From Coemansia sp. RSA 1804 (taxonomy: Eukaryota; Kickxellomycota; Kickxellomycetes; Kickxellales; Kickxellaceae), in assembly GCA_027578815.1 (NCBI GenBank), contig JANBTH010000127.1, positions 1-33,040 on the forward strand: DNA of 33,040 bases. The letters run 5' to 3'. The notes beneath the pieces are model-generated. The model did not search any database and was not told the origin of the DNA. It saw only the letters and a program-made list of their open reading frames with translations. Position numbers and translations under genes: made by a program. Shown here piece after piece: positions 1-12,039 of the stretch; within the stretch, counting starts at the first letter, position 1; every line of letters starts with the position of its first letter.

Positions 1-195
1 TCCGGAGCAACAGTCTGTGTGTACAGAATGGTCATGTATTTGCACAAAATGAAAACAGTTGTTGAAACTGGCCATTTGTCATCATCATAAGCAGACACAA
101 TTCATAATGTGGCAAAGGCTCAAAGCCAATACTTTAATTTTGAACGGTATTGTTGAAATAAAAGACAAAGTAAAATAAATATGTAGATACTAGCA
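1..195. other. 3' flank of the myosin gene; no gene seen
   Basis: This is the short stretch downstream of the myosin stop codon. I see no ORF worth calling. Two AATAAA hexamers lie on the plus strand (157-162 and 174-179), which would suit the 3' end of a plus-strand transcript entering from outside the window and converging on myosin. No matching hexamer is evident on the minus strand here. The role of the hexamers is inference. Confidence 0.3.
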
Positions 196-3100
196 TCAAA
201 CCATGGTTGGCGAGCCGTTGCGGCTCCTCACTGCGCCAAGCTCACGCTCCAAACGATGCTTTGCAGCAGTCAGCTTCTCCTCGCCCAGCTCCAGCTCCTT
301 GACATGCTCTTCCAAGCGCTTGACTTTGCTGGACATACGTTGCATGTCAATGTCCATGCGCTGCTTGGACTTCTCCTTTTCGCCAATCTGGAACTGGAGC
401 TCTCTGATCTGGCGTTCCATCTGTTTTGTCTTCTGCTGGTACTCGAGTGACGCCTTAACCTGGGTTTCAATCTTGGATGTCAAGTCAGATGGCAGGTGGC
501 GGAAGTGTTTGCTGCCTCGAACCTGGGTCTCTGCAACATCGGTTTCCAGCTTGACGACACGGAGCTTGAGCTCCTTCAGCAATTTCTCCAGATTGTTCTT
601 CTCCTTGGTAAGAATAGTGTTTGCCTCGCGCTCCTTGTCCAGCGCCAAGTGGGCGTCGGCAATGACTGCATCGAGGCGCGCAACACGCTCGTCGGCAGAC
701 GACTGGTCATCGTTGATCTCATCCAGCTTTGAACGGGCGGAACGCAACTCATCCTCAAGCTGCAGTGCAGCTTTCTCTGCAGCCTGGCGGCCCTGGCTGG
801 CCTCAATGTACTTGTTCTGCGCCTCGTCAATGCGGAACTCTAGCTTCTCCTTGGCAGAACGCACCTCGTCCAGCAGTGCCTTCGCCTCTGCTGCCTTGGA
901 AACAGCAGAGTCACGCTCGTGTTTTGCAGTCTCTAGAGTGGCCTCCAGCGCCTTGGCCGTGTCGCGGGCCATCTCGTAGGCAGGCGCTATCTCCTCCAGC
1001 TTGGTCATAACCCGAGCAAGCTCCTTTTTTGCATCAGCAGCATCCTCGTTTGCTCGGTCCAGCTCCTGGCTCTTAATCGCAAGACTGCTGTCCAGATTTA
1101 TATACGCCTCGCGAAGCCCAATGTGGTCCTTCTTAATGGTCTCCAGCTCTGCAGTAGTCTCTTCGAGCTCCTTCTGATAAGTGCCGCGCAGCTCCTCAAG
1201 AACCCGATCATGCGCATCATAGTCGCCGCGATGTCTGTCGGAAATGGCGCTAAACTCACTGTGTAAACCATCGCGTATGAGCTCCAACTCAGCAACAGCC
1301 AGTGCGCTGTCATCAAGTTTAGACTGCAGTCCCAAAACCTTCGCCTCAAGTTTGTGCAGATTGTCTTCGGCAGCATCCTGCGCTCTGACAGCTTCGTCCA
1401 CAGCTGCCTGCGCTTCGCGCGCCTCTGCACGCGCATTCTGCGCAATACGCTCAAGATGCTCGCGCTCACCACGCACTTCGCGCGCCTCTGACTCGTACTG
1501 CACTAGTGACTCACGCATTGCCTCCAGCTTTCCGCTCAGCTCGTTCGAAAGCTCCTCATTGTTGCCACGTAATGAGCGCTCAGTAGTGAGCTGCTCCTTC
1601 AGACTGTTCAGAGCGTCCCTGGCCTCGTCACGCTCGCGCTGTGAATGAAGTAGCGATGTGTGTGAAGCTTCTAACTCGTCTTGCAGCTTTCCAAAGCTCC
1701 GGTCCAAGTCGACAAGCTCGTTCTGCTTCTCTTCTGCCTCCCGCTGTGCAGCCTGCAGCGACATTGTAAGAGCCTGCTGCGACTCCTCCAACGCCCGAAT
1801 CCGCTCCTCGGCCTGTGCCTCAAGCCTTTTGATTGTGTCGCTGCTGGCACCTGGTCTGCGCCCAATGCTGTTCAGTTCGCGTGTTGTATCTTCTGCGCTT
1901 CCAAGCTGACGGTATGCGTCCTCAAGTCGCTCTCGCAGCTCCACATTCTCGCTGTCAAGACGATTGCGAGCATCCAGGTGATACGCTGCTTGTGCCATAA
2001 CCTCTTCCAGCCGCCGCTCACCACGCTGGTGCTTGCGTCCCAGCTGTGCAAGCTCCATCTCGCGCGACTGCAACGAATCCTGCAATGTCTTCGACTTCTT
2101 CTCGTGTCTGTCAGCCATGACTTTGTAGTCTTCAGCAGCCTTGCGCAACGCTTCAGATTCAACCTCGGTCTCGCGGAGACGCGCGCCAAGATCGCGCTTG
2201 GCGCTCTCAACCTCTTCACGCACACGTGTCGAGCTGTTTGCAGCCTGCTTCGCACGCTCAATCTCGCCTTCTATCTGATCTCTCTCGCGCTCAGCACGCT
2301 CACGCTCGCTGACTTCATGGTTCAGCTTTTCGCCCAGCTCCTCAATCTCATCAAGCAGCCGCTTGCGACTCTCCTCCGCCTGCGCATCCTTCTCGTTCAT
2401 CTCTTGATGCAGCTTGTCCTGAATCTCCTTGTGCTGAGACTCCCAGCGAGCCTTGATCTCGGCGGTCTTCCGGTGCTCAGCCTCTTCCTGTTCCAGACGA
2501 GTACGCAATTCGACCACTGTCGCCTCTAGATCTTCGTGAGCTTTGCGTAGATCACGCATGTTGCAGGCATCATCGCCAACCTCATCAACCAGACTGCGCA
2601 GTCTGCGGTCAGTCTCTGTATGTGTTGACTCAAGCTCCACAGCACGACTCTTGTGCGCTGACACTTCGTCTGCCAACTGCTTTGCGGCGTCCTGTGCTTT
2701 ATGCAGCTCCTGTGTCAATGCATCGTACTGGTCCTTGAACTCGGCATTTGCCTGCTCCAACTCAATCGAATGAGAACGCTCGCGCTCAGACTCCAGTCGC
2801 AGATCTTCAATCTCCAGCTCCATTTTCGAACGAGCCTTGTCCAACACTGAGCAGCGTGTCTCAAGCTCCTCGTAGCCAGTGCGCATATCGTCGAGCTCTG
2901 TAAAGGCCTCCTGGTTTGCCTCCTCAAGCTGTCTCACGCGCGCAACAGCATCCTGGTCATACTTCTCCTTTAGCTCCTCGTACTCCTGCGACTGTGTGGT
3001 GATGCGCTGCTGATAAGTGTCCCGAATCGACTCGTTCTCTTCGAGCCGCGCATGCAACTCTTTGGCAGTTTTCTCGGAAGCCGAAAGATTCTTCAGCGCC

Positions 3101-6100
3101 TCATCGCGCTCTTTCTTGGCTGTCGATGCTGCAGATTCGGCGTCCTTCAAACTGGCTGTGAGATCGTTGGCTTGCTGCTCCATCTTCTGAACCAGCTCCT
3201 GCAGTCGTTCAACCTCTTTAGACGCTGCGTCGTGGCTCTGTCTTGTGTCAGCAAACACGCTTTCAATCTCGCGCGATTTCGTAGCATGGTCATCCAGCTG
3301 CGACTCAAGCAGCATGTTTGCACTCTCCAGCTTCTCCATCTGCTCGACATGCTCATGAAGCTGCTCCTCAATCTCCTTGTTGGCAGCCTCCAGATCAGCT
3401 CGCTCTTGGTGCGCTTGGTCACGCTCGCGGCGGAAGCGCTCAATCTCGCTGCGCATAATCTCCTCAGATTCAACATGCGCGCGCTTAAAGTCTTCCAGCT
3501 CGGCCGTCATGTCACCAAGCTCCGACCGAAGCTTTGACAACTCTGACTCACGCAGACGACGCATCTCGGTCTCGCGCGTGCCCTGGTCAGCCTTCTCTTC
3601 AATAAGCTGCCGCAACTCATCAATCTCGCCAGTCATCCGTGCATTTGCCTCAGTTAGACGCTGCTTCTCCTGCTGCGCGTTTCCTAGTGTCTGCTCGGTT
3701 GCTGCAAGCTTGATGCCAATATTGCTGCTTTCCTGTTCCAGTTCGTGTCTGGCAGTTTGTGCCTCGCTAAGCTGCAATTTAATCTTCTCGCTTTCGGCAG
3801 TTGCAATATCTCTCTGCTTTATGGCGTCAGCAATCTGTGCCTCAAGTCTAGAAATGTCTGCGTCTGCCTGCTTGGAAAGGCTAATCAGCTCATCCTCAGC
3901 ATTCGCTCTGGAAGATAGTTCGGCTTCCTTGTCCTTGGCAACCTGCTGTACACGTTCAAGTTCCTCAAGCAGTCTGGACTCTGAATTCTGTCTCTCCGCC
4001 AGCAACGACTCAATCTCTGCAATATGGTGCATTGTTTCTGCATGCTCCAACTCCAGTCTCTCAAGAGCGCTCTTGTACTCTGCGGCCTCGGTTTCAGCGT
4101 TGGCCAGAGCATCATCATTTTGCTGTTGGCGCGATGCCAGGTTGCGCATAGTATCTGCTTCGCTTGCCATCTGCTTTGTAACGCCAGCAAGCCTTGTCTC
4201 CAGCTCGGCCTTTGTCTGTGAGAGCTGCAGACACTGCTCCTCGAGATCCTCCATCCTGGCTTCATGCTCACGAAGACTCTCTTCTAGCGCAACCTCGCGC
4301 TCCTGTGTACGTTTGAGGATCTCCTCCTGGTCCAGTGCTGCGCTGCGCTCGGAAATTAACAGACTCTCCATTTCCTTCTTGGCAGCTGCTAACTCATGGT
4401 GCTCGTACTCGGCACGCTCACGCTCCTCTTTCTCGTTGCGCAGCTTGGTTTCCAGATCGGAGATGTGAGTCTCCTTTTTGCGCATCTCCTCATCGACACG
4501 CGTCACATGCAGCAACGGCTTGACAGTCCGGTATAGTCGCCACCAGGGCCACTCACAAAGGTGGTTATACACGCGTGCGTTCTGCTGAATTACACGGATT
4601 GCCTTGGCCTGCTCTATGCGTCTGCGGAAGCGACTGCGCGATATAGCTCCTCGGGCAACAGCCTGGAACTTCATAATGATCTTGGACAGCTTCATGTCGC
4701 GAATCTCTTCAAGCTCAGCTAGAACGCCAGCTCGGAAGAACACCTTCGTATGGCCAAGGCGGTACTTTGCCTTATCCATGCGCAGCGCCTCAAGCAGCAG
4801 CGACGCAGCCTGCTTGCTGTCAACAAAGATTTGACGCGGGATGGTGTTTGGCGAAAGGATCTCGTAGCGCTGGCGGAACTCTGGGAATGGAATGCGGTTA
4901 GGAAAGCCCTGGCGTGTAATTCGAATGCCCTCCAGAACACCGTTACACCGAAGCTGATCAAGCACAAGCGGAGTGTCGACCTTGCCAGCGCGCTTCTCAG
5001 GATTCGGCAGGATGCATCGCACAAAGTGCGGCTGTGTCGAGTTAAGCTGGGCTACAAGCAAGTTGAGCTGGTCCTTATGGCGTTGGCCGACTGTGCGAAA
5101 CGCGCCTCGCTTCAGCGCTGTTGCTACGCGTGGCCGACCACCAGCACCACCACTAGCACCGGTATCCTTCGCTCCACTACCGTCGCTGTCGGCATAGTCC
5201 GAGTACAGCTGAGCAACAAACTGCTCGGACGAGTTGCCAAGCAACCACGTGACATTTTCGTTAAGTGGATCCTTGTTTTTGTCAAGCCAGCCCTCGGTGC
5301 TGTATTCGACATTCGAGGCGTAGTGCTTGATGGTGAATCCCATGGAAAAGCGCGGCGCTTCGTACTTGTCGGACCGGTTGGCCCACAGTCCGTGGAGCTT
5401 CTCAGTAAATGTCTTGTCTGTAGCCTTGGGCATCACGCACTCCTCGTCCAGACAAGACATGATTCCAATGGGCTTTGTGCGGTCTATGAGGTCTATTGTT
5501 GGCTGTAGATCCATGCCAAAGTCAATAAAGTTCCACTCGATGCCCTCACGCTTGTACTCTTCTTGCTCAAGCACAAACATCGTGCGGTTGAAGAACTGCT
5601 GCAACCGCTCGTTTGTGTAGTTGATGCACAGCTGCTCAAATGAGTTGGTCTCAAGAATCTCAAAACCGGCTATGTCAAGAACACCAATAAAGGTTGACTT
5701 GCCGTCGTGGCGCGTCAAGGCGGAATTGATTCTGCTGACAAGCGCACCAAACATGCGCTCGTACATTGACCGCGCCAGAGCCTCGACCGAGTAGACGACC
5801 TGTTGCAGAGTGCGAGACTGAGTAACCCAGTCGCGGCCAGCCTTGATCTTGGGGCGTAGCAGCGCACGTGTAAAGTCAGACAGCTGGATTCCCAATACAT
5901 GGCAGAGCTTTTCGGCTGCCAGCTGCTCTCGAAGAACTGCCTCATCGTTGCGTGTTGCTTGGAATTGAATGTTGCCGAGATGCAAAATTGCTGCTAGGAT
6001 GCGGAAGAACTCTGTGCAGTCGTCAGGAGTGAATCCCGTAGTCTGCATGGCGCTGATCAGTGTCTCGAATTCGGCGCGATCGTCTACGCCGTGAATGGTC

Positions 6101-7259
6101 TGACGACACCGCTTGGTGAAGTTGTAGCCCTCCGGGCCCTTGTCAATCAGAAGCTTGTCCTTGACGCTCTTGTCAGCACCCTTCATAAACTGGTAGAAGA
6201 CGTGGTAGTTGCGCTCCTGCTTGGACTGGAGCGTAACACGAGGCTTCTCAAACAGATACCACTCGATGTTTGCGCCAGCGATTTGGCCAGCAAAATTGAA
6301 CTCGATCCGAATAAACTTTCCCTACAATCAGAGACAATTCACCAGTGTGCTGGGTCGATGGGTGGTGATTATTTGAACAGTCCGAATAGCATTAGTAGAC
6401 GGATTCAATTGTCTTTGAACCAGTCAGACAGTCCGTTGTTCTAGTCATATAAACAAATACTTACAAATCGAGACGAGTTGTTGTTTCTAATTGTCTGTGC
6501 GTTGCCAAACGATTCGAGAATAGGGTTTGCGCAGAGAACCTGTTGCTCCAGGTTGCTTCCAACTAATGCTTTGCCTGACGTGGGCTTGTGGTCGCCAGCA
6601 ATGGCAGTAAGATACTGAATGACCTTTTTCGTGTTCTCGGTCTTGCCAGCGCCAGATTCACCAGTGATCAGAATCGACTGGTTCTCTTTGGAATGCAGCA
6701 TGTCATGGAAAGCGGCGTCGGCAATGGCAAAGATGTGAGGCGGCATCTCGTTGCGCTTCTTGCTTCTGTACGCACCAACGTACTCTGGACCATAGATCTG
6801 CAGGTCGTAGTAAGGGTTGACAGCAACCAGGAAAAGCCCAGAATAGGTGTATATCATGTTTGAGGCGTAGCGCTGCTTGAGGTTGTGCACAACCGATGCC
6901 TCGTTGAGGTATCCCAGATCAGCCATGTCTTCTACCTTTTCGAACTTTGGCGGATTGACCTTTTCGGTCTCGGTCAGACTGATGCTGACGTCGCGCCCAG
7001 TCATCAGATGCACAACAGCACTGTCGCCGCTCTCTTCAACGACGTATCCAGCAATGTAGCCCTCCTTTTCATGAGGCACCCACACCCATTTTTTGTCTGT
7101 AAAGTTGACGTTGGCCTGCTCAAACAAGTCGGGAACTGCGTGCACAGTCTTGCTGCTTAGGGAAAGCGACGGAGCCGGACTGTCGGGTCTGTCGAGCCCT
7201 TGCTGGATTGCCTTTCTGATGCTGGCCACTGTTGGGCCCTGTCTGCTGGAGTGCAGCAT
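196..7259 (-). CDS. Myosin II heavy chain (conventional myosin), two exons
   Basis: An actin-based motor heavy chain; fungal class II myosins drive the cytokinetic ring and septation. Exons are 7259-6465 and 6321-196. The intron 6464-6322 (143 bp, GTAAGT donor, TGTAG acceptor) splits switch I exactly, joining NNNSSRF to GKFIRIEF. The predicted protein is about 2306 aa. An SH3-like N-terminal domain comes first (residues ~55-100, KKWVWVP), then the P-loop GESGAGKT (~200-207), switch I (~259), switch II DIAGFE (~481), and a neck with two IQ-like segments (~810-860, the second with CEWPWWRLY). A very long heptad coiled coil runs to the C-terminus (~870-2290). The TEDS-rule position appears to be Asp (GRDWVT), as in class II. 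Start uncertain: the ATG at 7259 is chosen because sequence further upstream (frame open to 7859) is pyrimidine-rich and not protein-like. An upstream exon is possible. Identity is very secure. Confidence 0.95.
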
Positions 7260-8404
7260 AGGGATAATGGTAGAGTCCTGTGCGTGTCTTTTGCCGCGAA
7301 GCCGCGTCGATGTTAGTGTTAGTGTTGATGATGCTGATAACGCTGGCGATGGTGGCGACTGGAGTCTGGGCCAGGTATTGGAATATGTTTCGTTGGTGTT
7401 GCTAGCGTTGCTAGTGTTGCTGCTGCTCTTGGTTGGAGTGCTACGGGCAAAGCGACCGCCTTGAGCAGATGCCCTAAGCGAGAGGAACGGTGACGGCGAA
7501 AACGAATGCGATGCAGAGAGCGCGAGAGCCGAGCGCGAAGTAGTCCGGTGGTCGGCGGTTGCGGTCTCTTCCTTCCTCGCGGATGGTAGATGGTTCCTGG
7601 CGTGTTTGCAGGTGTCAAGGAGTATGAGTGTGTACGCTGAGCGCCAGTAGATATGACCCGCGTATGAGAAGGACAATGTTGCGATGTATAAAAGTGGTAA
7701 ACAGGGGGAGAAAGGAAAGGAGAATGGAAAAGACGAAAGCGGGAGGTATGGTGTGTTAAATGCGTTGCGAAGAGGGGGAAAGTTGGAGCAAAGCAGACAA
7801 GAAAGAGCTCTGCCGTCGTCTTGCGCGCTGTCAGGCGTTTTTGCGTGGTATAGTGCCATATGTCTGGCGCCTGGGCGTTGCGCCTTGCTCCTCCAGCTTG
7901 CTCTTTCTCTCTCCCTGCCAAAACGTCAACAAACAAGGCATCCCAAACGTCAATAACTCCGCCCAATCGCCGGTCCCCATTCGCTGCTCATCGTCTTTCA
8001 GAGCGCTAGAAAGAGCCTTGTATCTGAAAGGGCCTCAGCTCATCTCCTCCTTTGCGCTGTGCTTTCTGAACGTGTGACAATCCATCCCCTCCAACCCCTC
8101 CTTTGGCCCGGCTTGCCTTATTCTTGTTCAGCCCCTCTGACCACCAGTACGACTGCTGGATCTGGTGCTGTTCTGGCGGGGGGAGGGAGGGGCCATTGTG
8201 GCATCCCAAAAATATCCACCGAGTATCCGTCCCTTTTCTCCCATTCCCTTGTTGTGAGTTCGCACAGACAGCGGGCAACAATAGTGCCTGCGGCTGCGCT
8301 TCCATTCCCAGACACAGCTTGTTTATTATTTACGCTTTCTTATAATAACAGAAACCTAGCTTGATCCAGAGCAAACACGCTGCGCTCGTTGGTTGGAAAA
8401 AGTG
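7260..8404. promoter_or_regulatory. Myosin upstream region / 5' leader
   Basis: About 1.1 kb between the myosin start and the SPC1 stop codon; both genes are on the minus strand. Read on the minus strand, the part around 7690-7760 is strongly CT-rich, typical of fungal promoters and leaders. The myosin frame remains open from 7259 to 7859, but its translation is low-complexity and hydrophobic, unlike a myosin N-terminus. It is probably leader sequence. No RNA gene or second coding region is supported. Confidence 0.4.
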
Positions 8405-8758
8405 CTAGTACGGATCACCGTCATCTGAGACATCCTCGACAAACGTTTTGCGTGCATCGTTAGGACTGTCAATGGGCCTTTGCCTGGCAGAGCTGGCTGC
8501 GGTGGCTCCTTTGCTACGCGCCAGCCAGACCATCGGCGTACGCCTGAAAAACGGCCACGGAAGAAGAACAGCCAGATACGTCAGCGCGACGCCGACGGCG
8601 TATGTGTAGAAGCAGGCGCTGAGCTGCTGCTGCGAGAACCCCACGCAGAATGCCGCAACGCTCGACAGCGAAAGCAAACCAGTGGCCATGTTGCCAGCTA
8701 GCTGCTGCCCCTTGAAGTCTATCCTTCCGCTCTCAGAAACAGATTTGAGAAGGTCCAT
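8405..8758 (-). CDS. SPC1: Signal peptidase complex subunit 1 (SPC12 family)
   Basis: A small non-catalytic subunit of the ER signal peptidase complex, which removes signal peptides from secretory proteins. The 117 aa protein shows the family hallmarks in order: the IDFKGQQLAGNM segment just before the first membrane span (residues ~17-28), two hydrophobic transmembrane segments separated by a short polar loop (~29-47 and ~53-72), and the conserved LLPWPFFRRTPMVWL block after the second span. A polar, acidic cytosolic tail ends DGDPY. The start at 8758 has G at -3 and G at +4. An in-frame extension upstream would add a serine/proline-rich leader not seen in the family. The gene lies 207 bp downstream of MTHFR on the same strand; this is probably only tandem packing. 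Confidence 0.9.
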   Translation of the reverse strand: MDLLKSVSESGRIDFKGQQLAGNMATGLLSLSSVAAFCVGFSQQQLSACFYTYAVGVALTYLAVLLPWPFFRRTPMVWLARSKGATAASSARQRPIDSPNDARKTFVEDVSDDGDPY

Positions 8759-8965
8759 TCCGTTTGTTCCAAAAGACCAACAAATGCAAAGAGGATTATA
8801 TGGTGGGTGGATTGAAAGAGAGAAATTGATGGTGGAGGAAATGGTGGAAAGTGACCAAGGATAAGAAGGGGAAAAAGGGAAACACACACTATAGCTGCCT
8901 TTTGCAGCTCAAAATATACGGCTGCTGCTGTTGCTACTGCTGATATTGCACAGAAAAATACTATG

Positions 8966-10750
8966 CTACGCGGTTGTGGTGCCGTTGGGCGGCAGCTGTG
9001 CACCAAGCCCATCGAACAGCTCGAATATGGATGCAGAGCTCTTCTGGAAGTTGTTCTCGACAATGTTGACCAGATACCACTCGTCGCTTATGGCAGTCAG
9101 CAGCTCCGCCGACGCACTGGCTGGCTCGTACACGTTGGACCAGGCGTTCCAGAAGTCAAAGGCCTCATCCTTCCACGCCAGAAAGCTGACGCGCTCAACA
9201 ATGGTCGGCTGCAGAATCTCCTTGCCTGGGAAAACGCCCCAGGTCACAGCATTGGGACTGTCTTCAGGGCAGTTTGTCAGCAGCTCGCCGCTCTTGCTGA
9301 CGGCATAGTAGGTGATTGTCGGCTCGGCGCTCAGACGCTTCAGCAGGGCGTGCATGCTGTCGGGCGCAACAAAGAACTCGAGATATGCCTTCTTGTAGAC
9401 AAAGCCGTTTGGCGGGCCCCAGCCGTGGATATCGTCGGCGGATGCGGCGCCGTTGCAGCTGGGCTGACTGTTGATGGTCAGGAAGCCCTGGGCATTGATC
9501 AAAGCAAGGCGCGTGCGGATGGGCTCCGACTCGGGCTGAAGCGGCGAATCGCTCCATGGCAGCGCATCCAGGCTGCCGTGACAGTATTGCACAAACAGAT
9601 CCTTGATATCGCGCACGGATTCGGGACGGCCCCACTTGCGCAGCGCCTGATCTGATGTCAGCCGCACCTGTACACCATGCAACAGATCACCGTACGCTGG
9701 CGATCGAGCGTCGCCCCAGCGTCCATTGGGAAATTCGTCCCACAGCTCTGTGCGCTTGATGTAGCTGCGCGCGTGGTTGCGCCAGAAGATCGGCCGCACA
9801 TTCTCACCCGCGCGCTTCTCAGACAGCGATGGGCTCCATGGCAGCGGCCGCACATCGCTGACAGCAGGCACAAAGCCAAGCTTCTCAAGAACTCTACTGG
9901 TCGACCGCTCTAGGTTGATTGTGTAGAAGTGGAACCCAAGCACACCGCCCGCACGCATCTTGCGGATCATCTCCACTGCCACTTCAATACCGTAGTCCTT
10001 GACTGCCTGGTCGTCGTCTTTGATTGGCTCCAGCCGATCCCAGATCTCCTGCGGCACCTTGATCCGACACAGATCTGTCATGCGCTTGAATCCGCCGTAG
10101 TTCTGAATCGGCATTATCCCTGGCAGAATCGGCATCGTTACTCCGGCTGCGCGGCACCGCGCCACCCACGCCAAAAAGTTATCCACGTCGTAGAAGAGCT
10201 GCGTGACCACAATGTCTGCTCCCACGTCCTGCTTGGCCTTCAGATACTCGATATCCTGCTCGACGTCGTTGGGACCCTGGCAGCCCTCCGGATACCCGGC
10301 AACCGATATGCAAAAGTGGCTGCCGTATGCGCTGCGTATGTATTTGACCAGATCCGTTGCGTATCTGAACTCGCCGATGCTGGGATCGAACTCGACGGTA
10401 CCGCTCGGCAAATCGCCGCGCAGCGCAAGAATGTTCTGAACGCCTTGATCCTTTGCCTTTTCCAGCGCTGACTTTATCAGGCTGACGCTTGTGTTGGTGC
10501 ATGTCATGTGCATGTTTGCCTCGACGCCGTACACCGTCTGCGAGTTGGAACACAGCTCAAGCGTCAGATCTGACGACTTGCCGCCCCACCGCCACGTCAC
10601 ATCGATGAATAACGGCCCGAGATTGCACATGCGCTCGATTCGATCGTAGAGGTTGATCACGCCCTGCTGCGTTTTGGGCGGAAAGTACTCAAACGACCAG
10701 AAGCACCGGCCGTCTTCAACCGCTTTGTTGACCTTGTCGATGATCTTCAT
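8966..10750 (-). CDS. Methylenetetrahydrofolate reductase
   Basis: Reduces 5,10-methylenetetrahydrofolate to 5-methyltetrahydrofolate, the methyl donor for methionine synthesis; a cytosolic flavoenzyme. The single exon encodes 594 aa, the usual eukaryotic length. The N-terminal catalytic TIM barrel (about 1-300) carries FWSFEYFPPKT with the expected Glu, the DVTW segment, the HMTCTNT strand, the NILALRGDLP folate/FAD region, and DVGADIVVTQLFYDVDNF. The C-terminal half (~300-594) matches the eukaryote-type regulatory domain, with the TWGVFPGKEI and NNFQ blocks. The start ATG at 10750 opens directly with MKIIDKVNKAVEDG, as in homologues. One small oddity is TWRWGG where fungal relatives usually have TWGAGG or TWNAGG. 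Which fungal paralogue group (MET12 or MET13 type) it belongs to cannot be decided by eye. Confidence 0.95.
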   Translation of the reverse strand: MKIIDKVNKAVEDGRCFWSFEYFPPKTQQGVINLYDRIERMCNLGPLFIDVTWRWGGKSSDLTLELCSNSQTVYGVEANMHMTCTNTSVSLIKSALEKAKDQGVQNILALRGDLPSGTVEFDPSIGEFRYATDLVKYIRSAYGSHFCISVAGYPEGCQGPNDVEQDIEYLKAKQDVGADIVVTQLFYDVDNFLAWVARCRAAGVTMPILPGIMPIQNYGGFKRMTDLCRIKVPQEIWDRLEPIKDDDQAVKDYGIEVAVEMIRKMRAGGVLGFHFYTINLERSTSRVLEKLGFVPAVSDVRPLPWSPSLSEKRAGENVRPIFWRNHARSYIKRTELWDEFPNGRWGDARSPAYGDLLHGVQVRLTSDQALRKWGRPESVRDIKDLFVQYCHGSLDALPWSDSPLQPESEPIRTRLALINAQGFLTINSQPSCNGAASADDIHGWGPPNGFVYKKAYLEFFVAPDSMHALLKRLSAEPTITYYAVSKSGELLTNCPEDSPNAVTWGVFPGKEILQPTIVERVSFLAWKDEAFDFWNAWSNVYEPASASAELLTAISDEWYLVNIVENNFQKSSASIFELFDGLGAQLPPNGTTTA

Positions 10751-12039
10751 TGCCTAGTGTTTGTTCTTGTGCTAGTGCTAGTGCCAACTCTGGTGGTATT
10801 TCCAGTGCCAGTGCCTGCTGGGCCGCCAAGTGGATGCGAGTCGGAGACGTTTCTGAGAAAACGGCGCTGTAATGGGTCTGCCAAGGCTGTGGTAACAAAC
10901 GGAGCAACTCGACACCTCTACGCGTGCAATTGAGTCTTGAAGGAAGGGGAATATGCCTGCTGCAAAATAAATAGGAAAAGTATAAAAAGCGTAGAGTAGA
11001 GTAGAGAAGAGAAAGGACTTCTTGGCTCTGCTTGCTGTCCGCTTGCCTTTAAAGTGCGAAACGGAAATGCTAGTGCAGGCCCTGTCATCGCAACCATCGC
11101 AACAATCAATAAACGTCTGCCAGATAAGGCCGCACCACCCTCTTTTACCAGCGCCAGCACCAGAAACTACAGACACACCCACTCATCCAATCGATGCCAG
11201 CCGCACTGGACGAAAGGGGCTCCAACCCATTCAGTAACAGCGCTCGAGGCTGAGGAAAAGTGTAGAAGGAACAGGGGGGAGAAAGCAGGTGGGATTGTTG
11301 GGGATGGGGATGGGATTTGCGTTGGAAAATTTTGCTTCATTCACAGCAGTCTCTACGAATCACACTCCTTTCTCGCTCTGACAGCAGCCAATTGCAGCCG
11401 TCCAGCCCCTTCTATTGTTATTGAAAGGTTTTCCTCCTGCTCACGCTGTTACCATTGTTATTTTGTTTTGCGAATGTCTTTGTTTGTGCAATATCCCTTT
11501 TGCATTATCTAGCATAGCAGAGCGGATCTGTGCTGGGTAGAGAGCCCAGCTCGGTAGATCTTTTGCACTGCGATTGATGGGCAGGCCCTGACGCCTTAAG
11601 TAGCTCTCAGCCTGGATCCGTCCGTGTGTCTCTGATTATCCACATATCTAGGATCCATCCGTCAGAACTGCAGAGAGAAATATGGAGGTTTATTTGTACT
11701 GCAGACAACATTTGCTGTAGTTGTCACTAATGTTTTTTGTTATTTCCACTACTTGTAGTTGATTATGCTTTTATATGCTACTGTCTGATATTGTTTGGGA
11801 GGAACCAAAGTTACCAAACACTCTAACGTTAAAATGTTTGTGATATGGTGACATACTCCATAGTTTCATCTATTTAACCAATACTCGACATAACAGATTA
11901 TTTTTCCCTATATTAGCAGTTGAAACCCATTTTATTCACTATCTCACACATTATATAACTCACTATTCTGTTCACGTTTAACATCTGTTTTACACCTGGT
12001 TGCATCTCTTTCTTCCAAACCGTCTTCTATCCACACGTA
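10751..12039. other. Divergent spacer between MTHFR and an unrecognised gene
   Basis: A 1.29 kb intergenic stretch containing the promoters of two divergent genes. The first ~100 bp upstream of MTHFR contains GTGCTAGT/GTGCCAGT-like short repeats. A purine-rich GAGTAGA/GAGAAGA run lies near 10995-11015. From about 11650 onward the sequence becomes AT-rich. No ORF in it looks coding, and no tRNA cloverleaf is visible. A 5' exon of the downstream gene cannot be excluded. Confidence 0.35.

Noticed and set aside
203..979. Long plus-strand frames opposite the myosin tail
   Set aside because: They are antisense shadows of the coiled-coil repeat, rich in Ser/Cys/Leu, with no domain; the minus strand is unmistakably myosin.
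8963..10471. Plus-strand frames opposite MTHFR
   Set aside because: Antisense open frames caused by GC-rich codon use of the MTHFR gene; no recognisable product.
10778..11182. Minus-strand 134-codon frame upstream of MTHFR
   Set aside because: Low-complexity Gly/Cys then hydrophobic translation that matches leader or promoter DNA; no domain.
11521..11660. Possible tRNA or small structured RNA around the AGAGCCCAGCTCGG segment
   Set aside because: I could not fold a cloverleaf: no T-loop GTTCGAATC-type sequence and no matching acceptor stem.
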